A DNA stretch of 44,258 nt from an uncultured Ectothiorhodospiraceae bacterium (GCA_945787125.1 CALZHW010000012.1:1-44258), one strand, 5' to 3'; positions 8,845 through 19,388 are shown, counted from the first letter of the stretch. Numbers and translations are program-made. Notes: a model not told the origin generated them from the sequence alone.

Positions 8845-11163
8845 TTATGCGTTAAGAGCGATAATTTTTTTGTCATTTACGTTGGTTAACATCGTAATGA
8901 TGTCACTACTGCATATAGGTTTGTTCAAATAAAAGCCCTGGTAACACTCACAACCCCAGTGCTCAAGTTGAGATAAAACATCCAGATTTTCTACACCTTC
9001 TGCAATAACAGTCATATTTAACGATCGGGCGAGAGCAATTACAGCTTGGGTGATAGCTTTATCTTCGGGATCATTTAATAAATTTAGAATAAAGCTTTGA
9101 TCTATTTTTATATAATCAATCGGAAAACTTTTTAAGTAAGTTAGAGAAGAATAGCCCGTACCAAAATCATCCAGGGCAATCTTGATACCTATGTCTTTTA
9201 AATTGCGCAGGGTATCTTTTACCATGCTAGACTCATCCAATAATGCGGACTCTGTTATTTCAGCCACCACCATGTCGCCATTGAGGTTCGCATTTTTTAA
9301 GGCACCTTTAAATGTATCCAGTAAATTGGCTTCGCGCAATTGCCGAGGTGAGAGGTTTACTGAAATATGACTACCTTGACTCATTAAACCCTTTGTCTGC
9401 CAGGCATGGTGATCTGAAAACGCTTGATATAAGAGCCAACGACTCACTGAATTGATTAAACCTGTTTCTTCTAAAAATGAAATGAAATTTTTCGGTGCCA
9501 GTAAACCTTTATCTGGATGCTGCCAGCGCAATAACGCTTCGGCACCGACAATTTCTCTACCTGCTACCGTAGACTGTAATTGATAATAGACTTCAAACTC
9601 ATTGCGTTCAAGCGCCCGATGCAGACTGTTGCCCAGATAGAGCCGGTTGCGTGATTCACGTTCCATTTCCGGAGAATAAAATTGAAAATTATTTCGTCCC
9701 GCCGCTTTTGCTCGATAGAGTGATATATCGGCCTGTTTAAACAAACTTCGCGGATCGGAATTATGATCTTTATCAGCTAAGGTAATGCCTATACTGGTGG
9801 TGATAAAAACTTCTTGCTGATGAATTTCAAATGGTAGCGCCAATGCTTCCAATATTTTCGCGGATATATCAGACGCAATACTGGCAATTTTAACGCCCTC
9901 CATAAGAATCGCAAATTCATCCCCGCCGATTCTAGCAACAGTATCAGCTTGACGCACACAGCTCTTGAGCCGCAATGCGACTTCTTGTAATAAGCTATCT
10001 CCGGCATCATGCCCTAGAGTATCATTAATAATTTTAAAACCATCCAGACCCAGGCAGAGTAAAACTAATGCACCGTGGCGGCCGATGCTTTCCATCGCGT
10101 GCTGTAAGCGATCTTGAAAAAGTGCTCTGTTCGCCATGCCAGTCAAGGGATCCATCTCAGCCAGTTGACGTAACTTCTCTTCTTCCTTGTGGCGATAAGT
10201 AATATCGCGAAGCGTTGCTAAAAAGCCATCAACTTTACCACTTCTCGAAAATAAAGGTCGAGTGTGCAGCTCCACCCACACTAATTCACCAAGTTCCGTT
10301 TGCATACGGCAGGAATGATTGAGCTCTTTCCCCGCCTTAATAGCAAGCCGTAAAGCCTCCAATGTACTGGTCATATCATCATTGTGAATTGCATTAATCC
10401 ACCCCAGGGCTAACAAGTCGGCATGTGCCACATCACAAATTTCGCACCATCTGTCGTTGACGTATACTGCCTCCCACTGTGCATTGGTTTGCAAAATGCC
10501 TATGGGTGCTAAATCAGAAATCGCTTTAAATTGCTGAGTCTTTTCTTCTTGCAATTGATTTTCGAGATTAGAGTTTTTATAACTCTTATTCGTACTTCTG
10601 GATTGCACGGGTTTTGACGAGAAAAACTCAGGATCACAGCGTATGATATTGACCAATGTCCTTAATAAAGGCAACAATCGTTTTGCTAGATTACGTTGAT
10701 ACGGCTGTTCAGTGTTGGCCAATCCAATGACGCTAACATTATTTTCATGGTCAATAAATGGCAATGCAATCATTTGATCTATAACTGGCCAATTTTCTGG
10801 AAAATAATCTGGTTTCTTATGCTCAGATAAGTTTTCAAAGAGCTGTGGTTTTTGATGTTTAAAAGCTGATGATAAATCTGAGGTCAGTAAATCAAAAGAA
10901 AAATCGTGCGAAGCATTCAAGAATGTGGAGAACGTTTTTTTTTGCCCTTCTGCTTGAAGTTGTCCAGCAATCATTAGTCCGGGCACCGAATCGGCTAGCC
11001 CGTTATCTCGTTTTTTCAGAATGAAACCAACACTTGATTTGCTTAGCATAAGTGCTTCAATCAACGTGTGCTCATAGAGCTCGGTGATTCCTTCGTGACT
11101 ATATAGTCCCCTCTTCAATTTATCAATTGAAGAGCGAAGTTGAATATCTCGGCGACGATCCAT
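8845..11163 (-). CDS. GAF-PAS-GGDEF-EAL bifunctional cyclic-di-GMP protein
   Basis: A 772-residue cytoplasmic signalling protein with no transmembrane segment. Residues ~1-180 resemble a GAF sensor domain. A PAS domain follows (~213-330; APIGILQTNAQWEAVYVNDR), ending in the PAC-like LATLRDITYRHKEEE. The GGDEF domain (~340-500) has an intact RIGGDEFAIL active site near residue 413, so diguanylate cyclase activity is plausible. The EAL domain (~515-765) keeps AEALLRWQHP and DDFGTGYSSL, so phosphodiesterase activity is also plausible. Which activity dominates cannot be read from sequence. It is monocistronic. A small CCCC-TTCA-GGGG hairpin (11201-11212) lies in the upstream region. c-di-GMP control of nearby exoprotein genes is possible but unproven. 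Confidence 0.93.
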   Translation of the reverse strand: MDRRRDIQLRSSIDKLKRGLYSHEGITELYEHTLIEALMLSKSSVGFILKKRDNGLADSVPGLMIAGQLQAEGQKKTFSTFLNASHDFSFDLLTSDLSSAFKHQKPQLFENLSEHKKPDYFPENWPVIDQMIALPFIDHENNVSVIGLANTEQPYQRNLAKRLLPLLRTLVNIIRCDPEFFSSKPVQSRSTNKSYKNSNLENQLQEEKTQQFKAISDLAPIGILQTNAQWEAVYVNDRWCEICDVAHADLLALGWINAIHNDDMTSTLEALRLAIKAGKELNHSCRMQTELGELVWVELHTRPLFSRSGKVDGFLATLRDITYRHKEEEKLRQLAEMDPLTGMANRALFQDRLQHAMESIGRHGALVLLCLGLDGFKIINDTLGHDAGDSLLQEVALRLKSCVRQADTVARIGGDEFAILMEGVKIASIASDISAKILEALALPFEIHQQEVFITTSIGITLADKDHNSDPRSLFKQADISLYRAKAAGRNNFQFYSPEMERESRNRLYLGNSLHRALERNEFEVYYQLQSTVAGREIVGAEALLRWQHPDKGLLAPKNFISFLEETGLINSVSRWLLYQAFSDHHAWQTKGLMSQGSHISVNLSPRQLREANLLDTFKGALKNANLNGDMVVAEITESALLDESSMVKDTLRNLKDIGIKIALDDFGTGYSSLTYLKSFPIDYIKIDQSFILNLLNDPEDKAITQAVIALARSLNMTVIAEGVENLDVLSQLEHWGCECYQGFYLNKPICSSDIITMLTNVNDKKIIALNA

Positions 11164-11941
11164 GCATGGTATCCAGATTATTTTTTTTTCAAAGTAATTA
11201 CCCCTTCAGGGGTTTCATATTTGTTCTACTGCTACTTGTACGGAATGTAATCCTAGATTCCGCAGTTGAAGATTTACAGGTCAATATAACATTGTGAATT
11301 TATTGAATATATCAACTGTACCGCAGTTCACCCTTTCAGTGAGTCACTGCAACCTGTATTGCACGCCCTTTCACATAGCAATTCAGCACAAAATAACGCA
11401 CACTACAGGCTGCTCAACTGCGGATTCTAGGATAATATTTTTGTCTGCGAATAGAGACAGCAAAAAATGCGCCCAAAAACTTAATCACCCTCTATGAAAT
11501 CTTCATTATTTTTTATACCAATCATACCTCAAAGGTGCATTATTAATATTCAAAAAAACTTACTGATAATTAATTTAAGTGGTTGAAATATATATTCTTA
11601 TTTAAGTCTAGAAACACAAAAAATATCAGGCAGATATACTCTATTAACATCTGGGCAGCTTATTGACTGTATAAATATCTACTAGCAGACTACGCGAGTA
11701 TGGAAGTCGTTACGGAGGGAATACAGTATGAGCATAGGAGCTATGGGTTCATAACAGTTAAATGGCGGAAAATGACGAGATATTGGCATCTAAGTGGCTT
11801 ATTTCTTAACTCACAATCGGAGTTCAAAGGCAGCATGGTACTGCCTTTGATTATTCACAATGGTAAAACCTTAGCGGATTTTCAGCGGCAATTGGGGGTT
11901 TCGCAGGTGCCTAGGACTCAATAAACCCGTAAAAAATTCAT
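11164..11941. other. Non-coding region upstream of the GGDEF/EAL gene
   Basis: About 780 AT-rich nt. The two short open frames here (ending near 11497 and 11924) have no recognisable motif, and the second runs through a repeat fragment, so neither is called. The hairpin at 11201-11212 is the only structure near the start of the minus-strand gene. Confidence 0.45.
11809..11850 (+). repeat. Family 1 terminal fragment with mini hairpin
   Basis: Carries the family 1 terminus CTCACAATCGGAGTTCA followed directly by CAAAGGCAG-CATGGTA-CTGCCTTTG, a 9-bp hairpin. It looks like a collapsed copy that lost most of its interior. Confidence 0.65.
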
Positions 11942-12046
11942 CCACCGTAGGGTGCGTTTTACGCACCAGCAGTATTATGATCGCCTAGAAAATTCTTTTT
12001 TCCAGAGTGGATTGCAAGTTTCGCTGGTGCGTAAAACGCACCCTAC
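11942..12046. repeat. Repeat family 2: 24-bp inverted repeat element
   Basis: Arms 11947-11970 and 12023-12046 are perfectly complementary over 24 nt by reading, with a 52-nt spacer. Each arm also contains its own hairpin, GGTGCGT-TTT-ACGCACC. A second copy lies at 37868-37999. The element ends 31 nt from the lpd stop codon and could terminate or stabilise the PDH transcript. Confidence 0.85.
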
Positions 12047-12077
12047 TTAGTTACAACGTAGTTACTACATAGTTACC

Positions 12078-13838
12078 CTATTTTTTCTTGGGCAGATAAA
12101 TATCAGTACAGGTTCCGTCAGCAACTTCTGCTGCAAAATTTATTGTTTCTGACAATGTCGGATGTGGATGAATGGTCATTCCAAGATCGTGGATATCTGC
12201 CCCCATTTCCAACGCAAGTACTGTCTCGGCAATCAACTCACCGGCATTGGTCCCAACAATACCAGCGCCAATGATGCGATGATTTTCATCAAACAATAAC
12301 TTGGTTAAACCTTCATCGCGATCAATGGATAAAGAGCGGCCACTGGCTGCCCAGGGAAATGCGCCTTTTTCATAGTTAATGCCTTTGGCTTTGCACTCAT
12401 CCTCGGTTTTGCCCATCCACGCTACTTCAGGATCGGTATATGCTACGGAGGGAATGGTGCGTGCATCAAAATAAGACTTCATGCCTGAAATAACTTCAGC
12501 GGCGACTTTACCTTCATGCGTCGCTTTGTGCGCTAACATAGGTTGACCGACCACATCACCGATGGCAAAAATGTGTTCAACGTTGGTTCGCATTTGTTTA
12601 TCGACGTTAATGAAACCGCGTTCATCTACCGCGACACCCGCTTTGTCTGCATCAATCAGCAAGCCATTGGGACTGCGACCGATTGCCACCAACACACCAT
12701 CGAAGGTATCTTCTGCTGGCGCTTTTTTACCGTCAAACGAGCACAGTAAACCATTGTCAGTGGGTTCGATTGCCGTTACTTTTGTATCTAGATACAAATT
12801 CTCATAACGCTTTTTAATGCGTCGCTCTAGCGGCCGCACGACATCACGATCAGCGCCGGGAATAATGCCAGAGGATAATTCAACGATAGTCACCTTCGAA
12901 CCCAGGGCATCATAAACCGTTGCCATTTCAAGCCCGATAATACCACCGCCAACAACTAACAAACGTTCTGGAACCTTTTCGATTTCCAGGGCATCGGTGG
13001 AATCCATGACGCGTGCATCATGCCACGGAACAAAGGGTAGTTTTGTTACTCGGGAGCCTGCGGCGATGATACAGTTTTCAAAACCTATGGTCTGTTTTGT
13101 GCCGTCGTCAGCGACAACTTCAATGGTATTAGTGGAAGTGAACTTGCCATATCCATGAACCAGCTGAACTTTACGTTGCTTGGCTAATTGTTTTAAACCG
13201 CCTGTTAGTTTACCGATGACTTTGTTTTTATGCCCGCGAAGTTTTTCTAAATCAATCTCTGGCTGATTATAAGTCACACCAATGTTACTAAACTCGACAG
13301 CTTCATTGATCACCTGTGCGGTGTGTAACAACGCTTTGGAAGGAATGCAGCCTACATTTAAACAAACGCCACCAATGGTTTCATAACGTTCGATAAGAAT
13401 GACTTTTTTGCCTAAATCGGCGGCGCGAAATGCCGCGGTATAACCGCCTGGGCCTGAACCCAGCACAACAAGTTCTGCGCTGAGATTCACATCGCCGTCA
13501 AAGCTAACCGCTTTAGGAGACGTTGCCGCTGCAGGCTCTTGTGCCTGCTCAGTGCTTGCTGATGATGATTTTTCTGGTGATTTTGCAGTGGCAGTATCAC
13601 TGACTTCTAACATTAATAAAGGGCTGCCTTGAGAGATTTTATCACCCAATGAAACCAGTATTTCTTTGACGATGCCGGCCTGTTCTGCTGGAATTTCCAT
13701 AGCAGCTTTATCAGACTCAACCGAAACCAGTGAATCTTCCAGCTGAATGGTGTCACCTACATTCACCAGGATTTCAATGACCTCGACTTCTGAAAAATCA
13801 CCGATATCCGGAACTTTAATTTCAATAACGTTGCTCAT
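12078..13838 (-). CDS. lpdA: Dihydrolipoyl dehydrogenase (PDH E3) with N-terminal lipoyl domain
   Basis: A 586-residue flavoprotein that reoxidises dihydrolipoamide in the pyruvate dehydrogenase complex using NAD+. Residues 1-80 are a biotinyl/lipoyl domain with the lipoyl-lysine at K44 (VESDKAAMEIP). An Ala/Pro/Ser linker (~82-115) leads to the E3 core. The core has an FAD site (LGSGPGGYTAAFRAA), the redox disulfide in GGVCLNVGCIPSK, an NAD-site GGGIIGLEMA and the C-terminal HPHPTLSE that carries the active-site His/Glu pair. The fused lipoyl domain distinguishes it from the ~475-residue E. coli Lpd and fits a PDH-dedicated E3. It is the last gene of aceE-aceF-lpd, 9 nt after aceF, with an AGGAGACGAAG-ATG start site. 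Confidence 0.95.
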   Translation of the reverse strand: MSNVIEIKVPDIGDFSEVEVIEILVNVGDTIQLEDSLVSVESDKAAMEIPAEQAGIVKEILVSLGDKISQGSPLLMLEVSDTATAKSPEKSSSASTEQAQEPAAATSPKAVSFDGDVNLSAELVVLGSGPGGYTAAFRAADLGKKVILIERYETIGGVCLNVGCIPSKALLHTAQVINEAVEFSNIGVTYNQPEIDLEKLRGHKNKVIGKLTGGLKQLAKQRKVQLVHGYGKFTSTNTIEVVADDGTKQTIGFENCIIAAGSRVTKLPFVPWHDARVMDSTDALEIEKVPERLLVVGGGIIGLEMATVYDALGSKVTIVELSSGIIPGADRDVVRPLERRIKKRYENLYLDTKVTAIEPTDNGLLCSFDGKKAPAEDTFDGVLVAIGRSPNGLLIDADKAGVAVDERGFINVDKQMRTNVEHIFAIGDVVGQPMLAHKATHEGKVAAEVISGMKSYFDARTIPSVAYTDPEVAWMGKTEDECKAKGINYEKGAFPWAASGRSLSIDRDEGLTKLLFDENHRIIGAGIVGTNAGELIAETVLALEMGADIHDLGMTIHPHPTLSETINFAAEVADGTCTDIYLPKKK

Positions 13839-13847
13839 CTTCGTCTC

Positions 13848-15140
13848 CTACAACAATAGACGGCGCGTATCGGACAATACACGACTCAAAAATGCAGTGA
13901 AACGTGCGCCATCGGCACCATCAATAACACGGTGATCATAAGACAATGACAAGGGCAGCATTAAGCGCGGTTCGAATTCTTTGCCATTCCAAATGGGTTG
14001 CATTTTCGAACGGGAGACTCCAAGAATAGCGACTTCCGGCGCATTAACGATCGGCGTAAACTTAGTGCCACCAATACCGCCAAGGCTTGAAATCGTTATG
14101 CAGCCACCTTGCATATCGGATGGTTTGAGTTTTTTATCACGGGCTTTAATGCTTATTTCACCCAGCTCTACGGCTAACTCAACTAGACTTTTGCGATCAA
14201 CGCCCTGCACCACTGGCACTACCAAGCCATCTGGCGTATCTACCGCGATGCCCACATTGTAATAATGTTTAAGTATCAAGTTCTCGCCAGTCGCATCCAG
14301 TGATGAATTGAAACGGGGGAAATTTTTTAAAGCAGAGACGATGGCTTTCATCATGAACACCAATGGTGTAACTCTGATACCTTTCTCTTTATATTCAGCT
14401 GCCATGCCCTTACGGAAATCTTCCATATCGGTGATGTCTGCTTCATCAAATTGTGTGACGTGTGGAATAGTCACCCAATTGCGATGTAAAAATTGGCCGG
14501 TCAGTTTATTGATTTTAGATAGAGCCTTGGTTTCAATCTCACCCCATTGGCTAAAATCAATTTCTGGCATGGGTGCCACACCCAGTCCACCGCCACCACC
14601 TTGTGCCAAGGCACGTTTTACAAAATTTTGTATATCATCTTTGGTAATGCGTCCTTTTCGACCCGAGCCATCCACTTTACCCAGATCAACTCCTAGCTCA
14701 CGCGCAAACTTGCGAGTACTTGGCGTAGCATAGGCTCTGGAAAAACTGACTTCATCAATATTTGCGGTTGGCGAAACCCGGTTGACTGGCGTTTTAGCGC
14801 TAGCGACCGGTTTAGCCGATTCAGCCGGTTTTGCAGGCGGTGCGACAGCGGGTGCGGTAGCTTCCGTGGGTTTTTCTTCTACGGGTTTTTCAGTCGCAGT
14901 CACTGCAGATGGTTCTAGCATGAGTAATAAACTGCCCTGACTCACCTTATCACCAATGTTGACTTTAATTTCTTTAACAATGCCCGATTCAGGGGAAGGT
15001 ATTTCCATTGCTGCCTTATCTGACTCAACCGAGATCAGCGAATCTTCCACATTAATGTGATCACCCTCTGATACGAGGACTTCTATCACTTCAACACTGT
15101 CGAAATCACCCATATCAGGAACTAATATTTCTTTTAGCAT
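13848..15140 (-). CDS. aceF: Dihydrolipoamide acetyltransferase (PDH E2)
   Basis: A 430-residue E2 core subunit that moves the acetyl group from lipoamide to CoA. It has one N-terminal lipoyl domain (K42 in VESDKAAMEIP) where E. coli AceF has three. A long Ala/Pro/Lys-rich linker (~80-130) is followed by the peripheral subunit-binding domain (YATPSTRKFARELGVDL, ~137-172). The catalytic domain has the active-site motif DHRVIDGADG near residue 400. The start is backed by GAGGGATAGATA-ATG. It lies 17 nt after aceE and 9 nt before lpd, so the three are almost certainly one transcript. The missing lipoyl domains are partly offset by the one on the E3 subunit. Confidence 0.96.
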   Translation of the reverse strand: MLKEILVPDMGDFDSVEVIEVLVSEGDHINVEDSLISVESDKAAMEIPSPESGIVKEIKVNIGDKVSQGSLLLMLEPSAVTATEKPVEEKPTEATAPAVAPPAKPAESAKPVASAKTPVNRVSPTANIDEVSFSRAYATPSTRKFARELGVDLGKVDGSGRKGRITKDDIQNFVKRALAQGGGGGLGVAPMPEIDFSQWGEIETKALSKINKLTGQFLHRNWVTIPHVTQFDEADITDMEDFRKGMAAEYKEKGIRVTPLVFMMKAIVSALKNFPRFNSSLDATGENLILKHYYNVGIAVDTPDGLVVPVVQGVDRKSLVELAVELGEISIKARDKKLKPSDMQGGCITISSLGGIGGTKFTPIVNAPEVAILGVSRSKMQPIWNGKEFEPRLMLPLSLSYDHRVIDGADGARFTAFLSRVLSDTRRLLL

Positions 15141-15157
15141 TATCTATCCCTCGTCAC

Positions 15158-17818
15158 TTAAGCGTAAAGTGGATTTGGTTTTTCTGAATCAATGCCATAT
15201 TTCTTGATGGCTTCAGCCACTTTGCCTGCGGGTAATTGACCTTCATCAGCTAGTGCTTTCAATGCAGCAATCGTCACATAGTAACGGTTAACTTCGAAAT
15301 GTTTACGCAATTGAGAACGTGTGTCACTGCGACCGAAACCGTCTGTTCCCAGCACTTCATAACGCGCAGGCACCCAGCGACGAATTTGCTCCGGGTATGA
15401 TCTAATATAATCAGTAGCAACAATCACCGGTCCACGACGGCCTTTCAGGCATTGTTCGACATACGTTGTTTTTTGATCTTCAGTTGGATGCAAACGATTC
15501 CAACGCTCTACGTTTTGCGCTTCGCGCGCTAATTCAGTAAAGCTGGTTGCACTCCAAATATCAGCATCTACACTCCAGTCTTGCTCAAGCAATTCTGCTG
15601 CGGCAATCACTTCGCGTAATATCGTACCTGAACCCATCAATTGCACTTTACGTTTTTTCTTGCCACCGGGTTTGAATAAATAAAGCCCTTTAACAATGCC
15701 TTCTTGCACCCCTTCAGGCATAGCAGGATGAGTGTAATTTTCATTCATCGCTGTCACGTAATAGAAAACATTTTCCTGGTCAACATACATGCGGCGCAAA
15801 CCGTCATGAATAATCACCGCCATTTCGTAACTGAATGTGGGGTCATAACTAACGCAATTTGGAATAGTGCCTGACAGGACCAAACTATGGCCATCCTGAT
15901 GTTGTAAACCTTCGCCAGCCAGTGTTGTTCGACCTGCTGTTCCACCAATCAGAAAACCACGCGCTTGCATGTCACCAGCAGCCCAAGCTAAATCGCCAAT
16001 GCGCTGAAAACCAAACATGGAATAATAAATGTAGAACGGTACGGTGTTTACTCCGTGTGAACTGTATGCGGTTGCCGCAGCAATCCAGGAAGACATGGAG
16101 CCCGCTTCGTTGATACCCTCTTCCAGAATTTGTCCGGTTTTGTCTTCTTTATAATACATGATTTCGTCTTTATCCTGCGGCGTATACAACTGCCCTACTG
16201 AGGAATAAATACCTAACTGACGAAACATGCCCTCCATGCCAAATGTTCGGGCTTCATCGGGCACAATCGGCACCACGTTTCTACCCATTTTTTTATCGCG
16301 ACATAAAATTGTTAATATTCGTACATAGGCCATGGTGGTTGACATTTCCCGCTCACCACTGCCTTTCAGCAAGGGTTCAAACACAGAAATGTCAGGAATC
16401 TCTAATGGCGCAGCCGTATTGCTACGAGAAGGTAAATAACCACCAAGCTCAGCACGCCTGGCGCGCATGTATTTCATTTCTTCGGAGTCTTCTTCAGGCT
16501 TGAAATATTTGCCTGCAGCAGCGTCTTCATCGCTCAAGGAAATATTGAAACGATTACGAAATTCAATCATTTCATTACCTTGCAATTTCTTTTGCGAATG
16601 CGTGCGCATTTGACCCTCACCCGCCGAGCCCATACCATAACCTTTAACGGTATGCGCGAGAATAACGGTTGGCTGACCGGTATGATTCACCGCCGCATGA
16701 TAAGCGGCAAATACTTTATGTGGGTCATGGCCACCACGGTTTAAGCGCCAGACATCCTCGTCACTCATCTTAGCTACCATCGCCTTTAATTCAGGATATT
16801 TACCAAAGAAATGTTCACGCACATAGGCGCCGTCTTTGGATTTGTAATTTTGAAAATCGCCATCAACCGCTTCCATCATGCGCTGCTGTAATAAACCGTC
16901 TTTATCTTTCGCAAGCAATGGGTCCCAATAACTACCCCAGATTACTTTTATCACGTTCCAGCCTGCGCCACGAAAAGTCGCTTCTAATTCCTGAATTATT
17001 TTTCCGTTACCGCGTACCGGGCCGTCTAAACGCTGCAAGTTGCAGTTAACCACCCAGACCAAATTATCCAGTTTTTCACGTGCGGCTAAACCGATCGCGC
17101 CGAGAGATTCTGGTTCATCTGTTTCACCGTCGCCGACAAAACACCAAACTTTACGATTTTTGGTATCTGCCAAACCACGGTCATGTAAATATTTCATATA
17201 ACGTGCTTGGTAAATCGACATGATTGGCCCAAGCCCCATAGAAACGGTTGGAAACTGCCAAAAGTCAGGCATCAACCAGGGATGCGGATAAGAAGACAAA
17301 CCTTTGCCATCCACTTCCTGACGAAAATTATCCAATTGCTCTTCGGTCAAGCGACCTTCTAAATAAGCACGGGCATAAGTACCCGGTGAAGCGTGGCCTT
17401 GGGAAAATATTAAATCGCCACCGTGCTCATGCGTAGCGGCACGCCAGAAATGACTGTAGCCGATATCATATAAAGTGGCAGCAGAAGCAAACGTTGCGAT
17501 ATGACCACCAAGCTCGGCACTTTTACGGTTCGCCTTGACTACCATCGCCATTGCATTCCAGCGCACATAGGTTCGAAAGCGCTCTTCGAGTACTTGATCA
17601 CCGGGGTTTGTTGCCTCTAAATGTGGCGGAATGGTATTAACGTAAGCCGTGTTGGCTGAGTATGGCAGGTTGGCACCTGAGCGCCGAGCTTTATCGATCA
17701 ACTGCTCAAGCAAAAAATGCGCTCGACCATCGCCCTCGGCTTCAATAACGGCTTCCAATGCATCAAGCCATTCTTGAGTTTCAATCGGGTCTACATCATT
17801 CATATCGTGTTTGGGCAT
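15158..17818 (-). CDS. aceE: Pyruvate dehydrogenase E1, homodimeric type
   Basis: An 886-residue thiamine-diphosphate enzyme, almost the length of E. coli AceE (887). It decarboxylates pyruvate and acetylates the lipoyl group of E2. The ThDP/Mg motif is visible as FVGDGETDEPES followed by NCNLQRLDGPVRGNG (~225-270). Other family landmarks are YGMGSAGEG, GINEAGSM and LQHQDGHS. It is the first gene of the aceE-aceF-lpd operon. No PdhR-type repressor gene lies upstream in this window, so control probably differs from E. coli. The start ATG follows GAGGTTGGAGCA. A 541-nt spacer separates it from divergent pyrC. Confidence 0.97.
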   Translation of the reverse strand: MPKHDMNDVDPIETQEWLDALEAVIEAEGDGRAHFLLEQLIDKARRSGANLPYSANTAYVNTIPPHLEATNPGDQVLEERFRTYVRWNAMAMVVKANRKSAELGGHIATFASAATLYDIGYSHFWRAATHEHGGDLIFSQGHASPGTYARAYLEGRLTEEQLDNFRQEVDGKGLSSYPHPWLMPDFWQFPTVSMGLGPIMSIYQARYMKYLHDRGLADTKNRKVWCFVGDGETDEPESLGAIGLAAREKLDNLVWVVNCNLQRLDGPVRGNGKIIQELEATFRGAGWNVIKVIWGSYWDPLLAKDKDGLLQQRMMEAVDGDFQNYKSKDGAYVREHFFGKYPELKAMVAKMSDEDVWRLNRGGHDPHKVFAAYHAAVNHTGQPTVILAHTVKGYGMGSAGEGQMRTHSQKKLQGNEMIEFRNRFNISLSDEDAAAGKYFKPEEDSEEMKYMRARRAELGGYLPSRSNTAAPLEIPDISVFEPLLKGSGEREMSTTMAYVRILTILCRDKKMGRNVVPIVPDEARTFGMEGMFRQLGIYSSVGQLYTPQDKDEIMYYKEDKTGQILEEGINEAGSMSSWIAAATAYSSHGVNTVPFYIYYSMFGFQRIGDLAWAAGDMQARGFLIGGTAGRTTLAGEGLQHQDGHSLVLSGTIPNCVSYDPTFSYEMAVIIHDGLRRMYVDQENVFYYVTAMNENYTHPAMPEGVQEGIVKGLYLFKPGGKKKRKVQLMGSGTILREVIAAAELLEQDWSVDADIWSATSFTELAREAQNVERWNRLHPTEDQKTTYVEQCLKGRRGPVIVATDYIRSYPEQIRRWVPARYEVLGTDGFGRSDTRSQLRKHFEVNRYYVTIAALKALADEGQLPAGKVAEAIKKYGIDSEKPNPLYA

Positions 17819-18359
17819 TGCTCCAACCTCTCTCTTATTCGATTTTTTGCTTTGAGCCTAATCCAGAAAGTTTCATGAGCACATAACGTCATGTGCAATC
17901 AAACCATTCAACTACATAATTTGTGACTTAAATCTATTTATCCTGACGTGCGACAGATTCCTGAATTTCAAGCTTTTACAGTATTGCTATCTTCCGGGGT
18001 TTACCCCAGCAGGTCAATACAAAAGTCGCCATTAATTTACCTTCTATTTTTAATTTACTGCAATAACAATATGTTACAAGCGAAGAATGATTTTCTCTAT
18101 TTTATGTAAAACCCGCATATTTTTGAATTTTGGGATGAGTCGATAGACTCATATTCCCATTAGTTACATTACGGAAGAACGAAACGTTTATTTTTCCGCC
18201 TAAATTCAACTATTTTGGCCATTTTAATGCTTATGAGATTATTATATGCAAATTATTCAATCACTTATAAATATACTTAATTCTATTGCGTTAATTTCTG
18301 CAGGTATTTGGACTGAGTTTTATGCTAGACTGACGCTTTAGCAAACAGATCAACGCTTT
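17819..18359. promoter_or_regulatory. Divergent intergenic region between aceE and pyrC
   Basis: 541 nt without a gene. It must contain the promoters of the PDH operon (-) and of pyrC (+). Two small structures are visible: GGGG-TTTA-CCCC at 17996-18007, and a longer hairpin at 18131-18159 built on ATGAGTC-GATA-GACTCAT with flanking TGGGA/TCCCA. A TATGCT at 18321-18326 could be the pyrC -10 element, but no good -35 is seen. The assignment to regulators is unknown. Confidence 0.4.
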
Positions 18360-19388
18360 ATGAAAACACTGACACTTACCGCGCCCGATGACTGGCATAT
18401 ACACCTGCGCGATGGCGAAGGACTAGGCACGACAATAAAACACGTCGCAAAACAATTTAAACGCGCGATAGTGATGCCCAATCTGATACCGCCAGTGACA
18501 ACCGTGGATCAAGCCTGCCGCTATCGGGAACGAATATTAGCAAACATCCCTGATAGCGCTTTTCAACCATTGATGACACTCTATCTAACGGATAGCACCA
18601 GCGCCGCAGAGATTCAAAAAGCGGCTGAGTCACCCCACATTTATGCCGTAAAATATTATCCCGCAGGCGCTACGACGAATTCTGATTCCGGTGTAACCTC
18701 GCTGAATAATGTAATGGATACCCTACATGCAATGGCTGACGTGGGATTACCGCTGTTAGTGCATGGTGAAGTCACAAACCCGAGCGTTGATGTTTTTGAC
18801 CGAGAAAAAGTCTTTATTGAAAATGTGTTGAAAAATGTCGTTAAAAGCATTCCTCAATTGAGAGTCGTGCTGGAACATGTCACGACTAAAGACGGCATCG
18901 ACTTCATTAATAGCCAGGATGAAAATGTTGCAGGCACACTCACTGCGCATCACCTATTATTAAATCGCAATGCGATTTTTCAAGGTGGCATTCGTCCGCA
19001 TCACTATTGTTTGCCCATTTTAAAACGCGAAACACATCGGCAAGCCCTACTGGCCGCTGCCGTTAGTGGCAGCAAAAAGTTTTTTCTCGGCACGGATAGC
19101 GCCCCCCATATGCTGAGCAAAAAAGAAACATCCTGCGGCTGTGCGGGAATTTATACTGCCCATGCAGCAATTGAACTTTACGCTGAAGCCTTTGAATGTG
19201 CGCGAAAACTCGATAAACTGGAGCAGTTCGCCTCGTTTAACGGCCCGGATTTTTATCGTCTTGCGAGAAATACCGACACCATTACCTTAGCCAAAGAAGA
19301 CTGGACAGTGCCGAATAGTTACCCTTTTTCGACAGAAAATGTGATACCCTTCAGAGCCAATGAACTGATACATTGGCGACTAATTTAA
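18360..19388 (+). CDS. pyrC: Dihydroorotase
   Basis: A 342-residue zinc amidohydrolase that interconverts carbamoyl aspartate and dihydroorotate in pyrimidine synthesis. The HxH metal motif is at 13-15 ([11 protein letters not shown]). The lysine that is carboxylated in this family is in [13 protein letters not shown]. Further metal and active-site segments are [19 protein letters not shown] and GTDSAPH. The length matches the short, PyrC-type dihydroorotases of enterobacteria (about 348 residues). No clear Shine-Dalgarno precedes the ATG, but the conserved N-terminus starts here. It lies 15 nt upstream of rnt and the two probably share a transcript. Confidence 0.96.
   Translation: MKTLTLTAPDDWHIHLRDGEGLGTTIKHVAKQFKRAIVMPNLIPPVTTVDQACRYRERILANIPDSAFQPLMTLYLTDSTSAAEIQKAAESPHIYAVKYYPAGATTNSDSGVTSLNNVMDTLHAMADVGLPLLVHGEVTNPSVDVFDREKVFIENVLKNVVKSIPQLRVVLEHVTTKDGIDFINSQDENVAGTLTAHHLLLNRNAIFQGGIRPHHYCLPILKRETHRQALLAAAVSGSKKFFLGTDSAPHMLSKKETSCGCAGIYTAHAAIELYAEAFECARKLDKLEQFASFNGPDFYRLARNTDTITLAKEDWTVPNSYPFSTENVIPFRANELIHWRLI

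Noticed and set aside
8559-8932. Two plus-strand open frames near family 1 copy A
   Set aside because: They read through the non-coding repeat and one overlaps the GGDEF/EAL gene end.
11294-11924. Two small plus-strand open frames upstream of the lpd end
   Set aside because: No motif, no good ribosome site, and the second passes through a repeat fragment.
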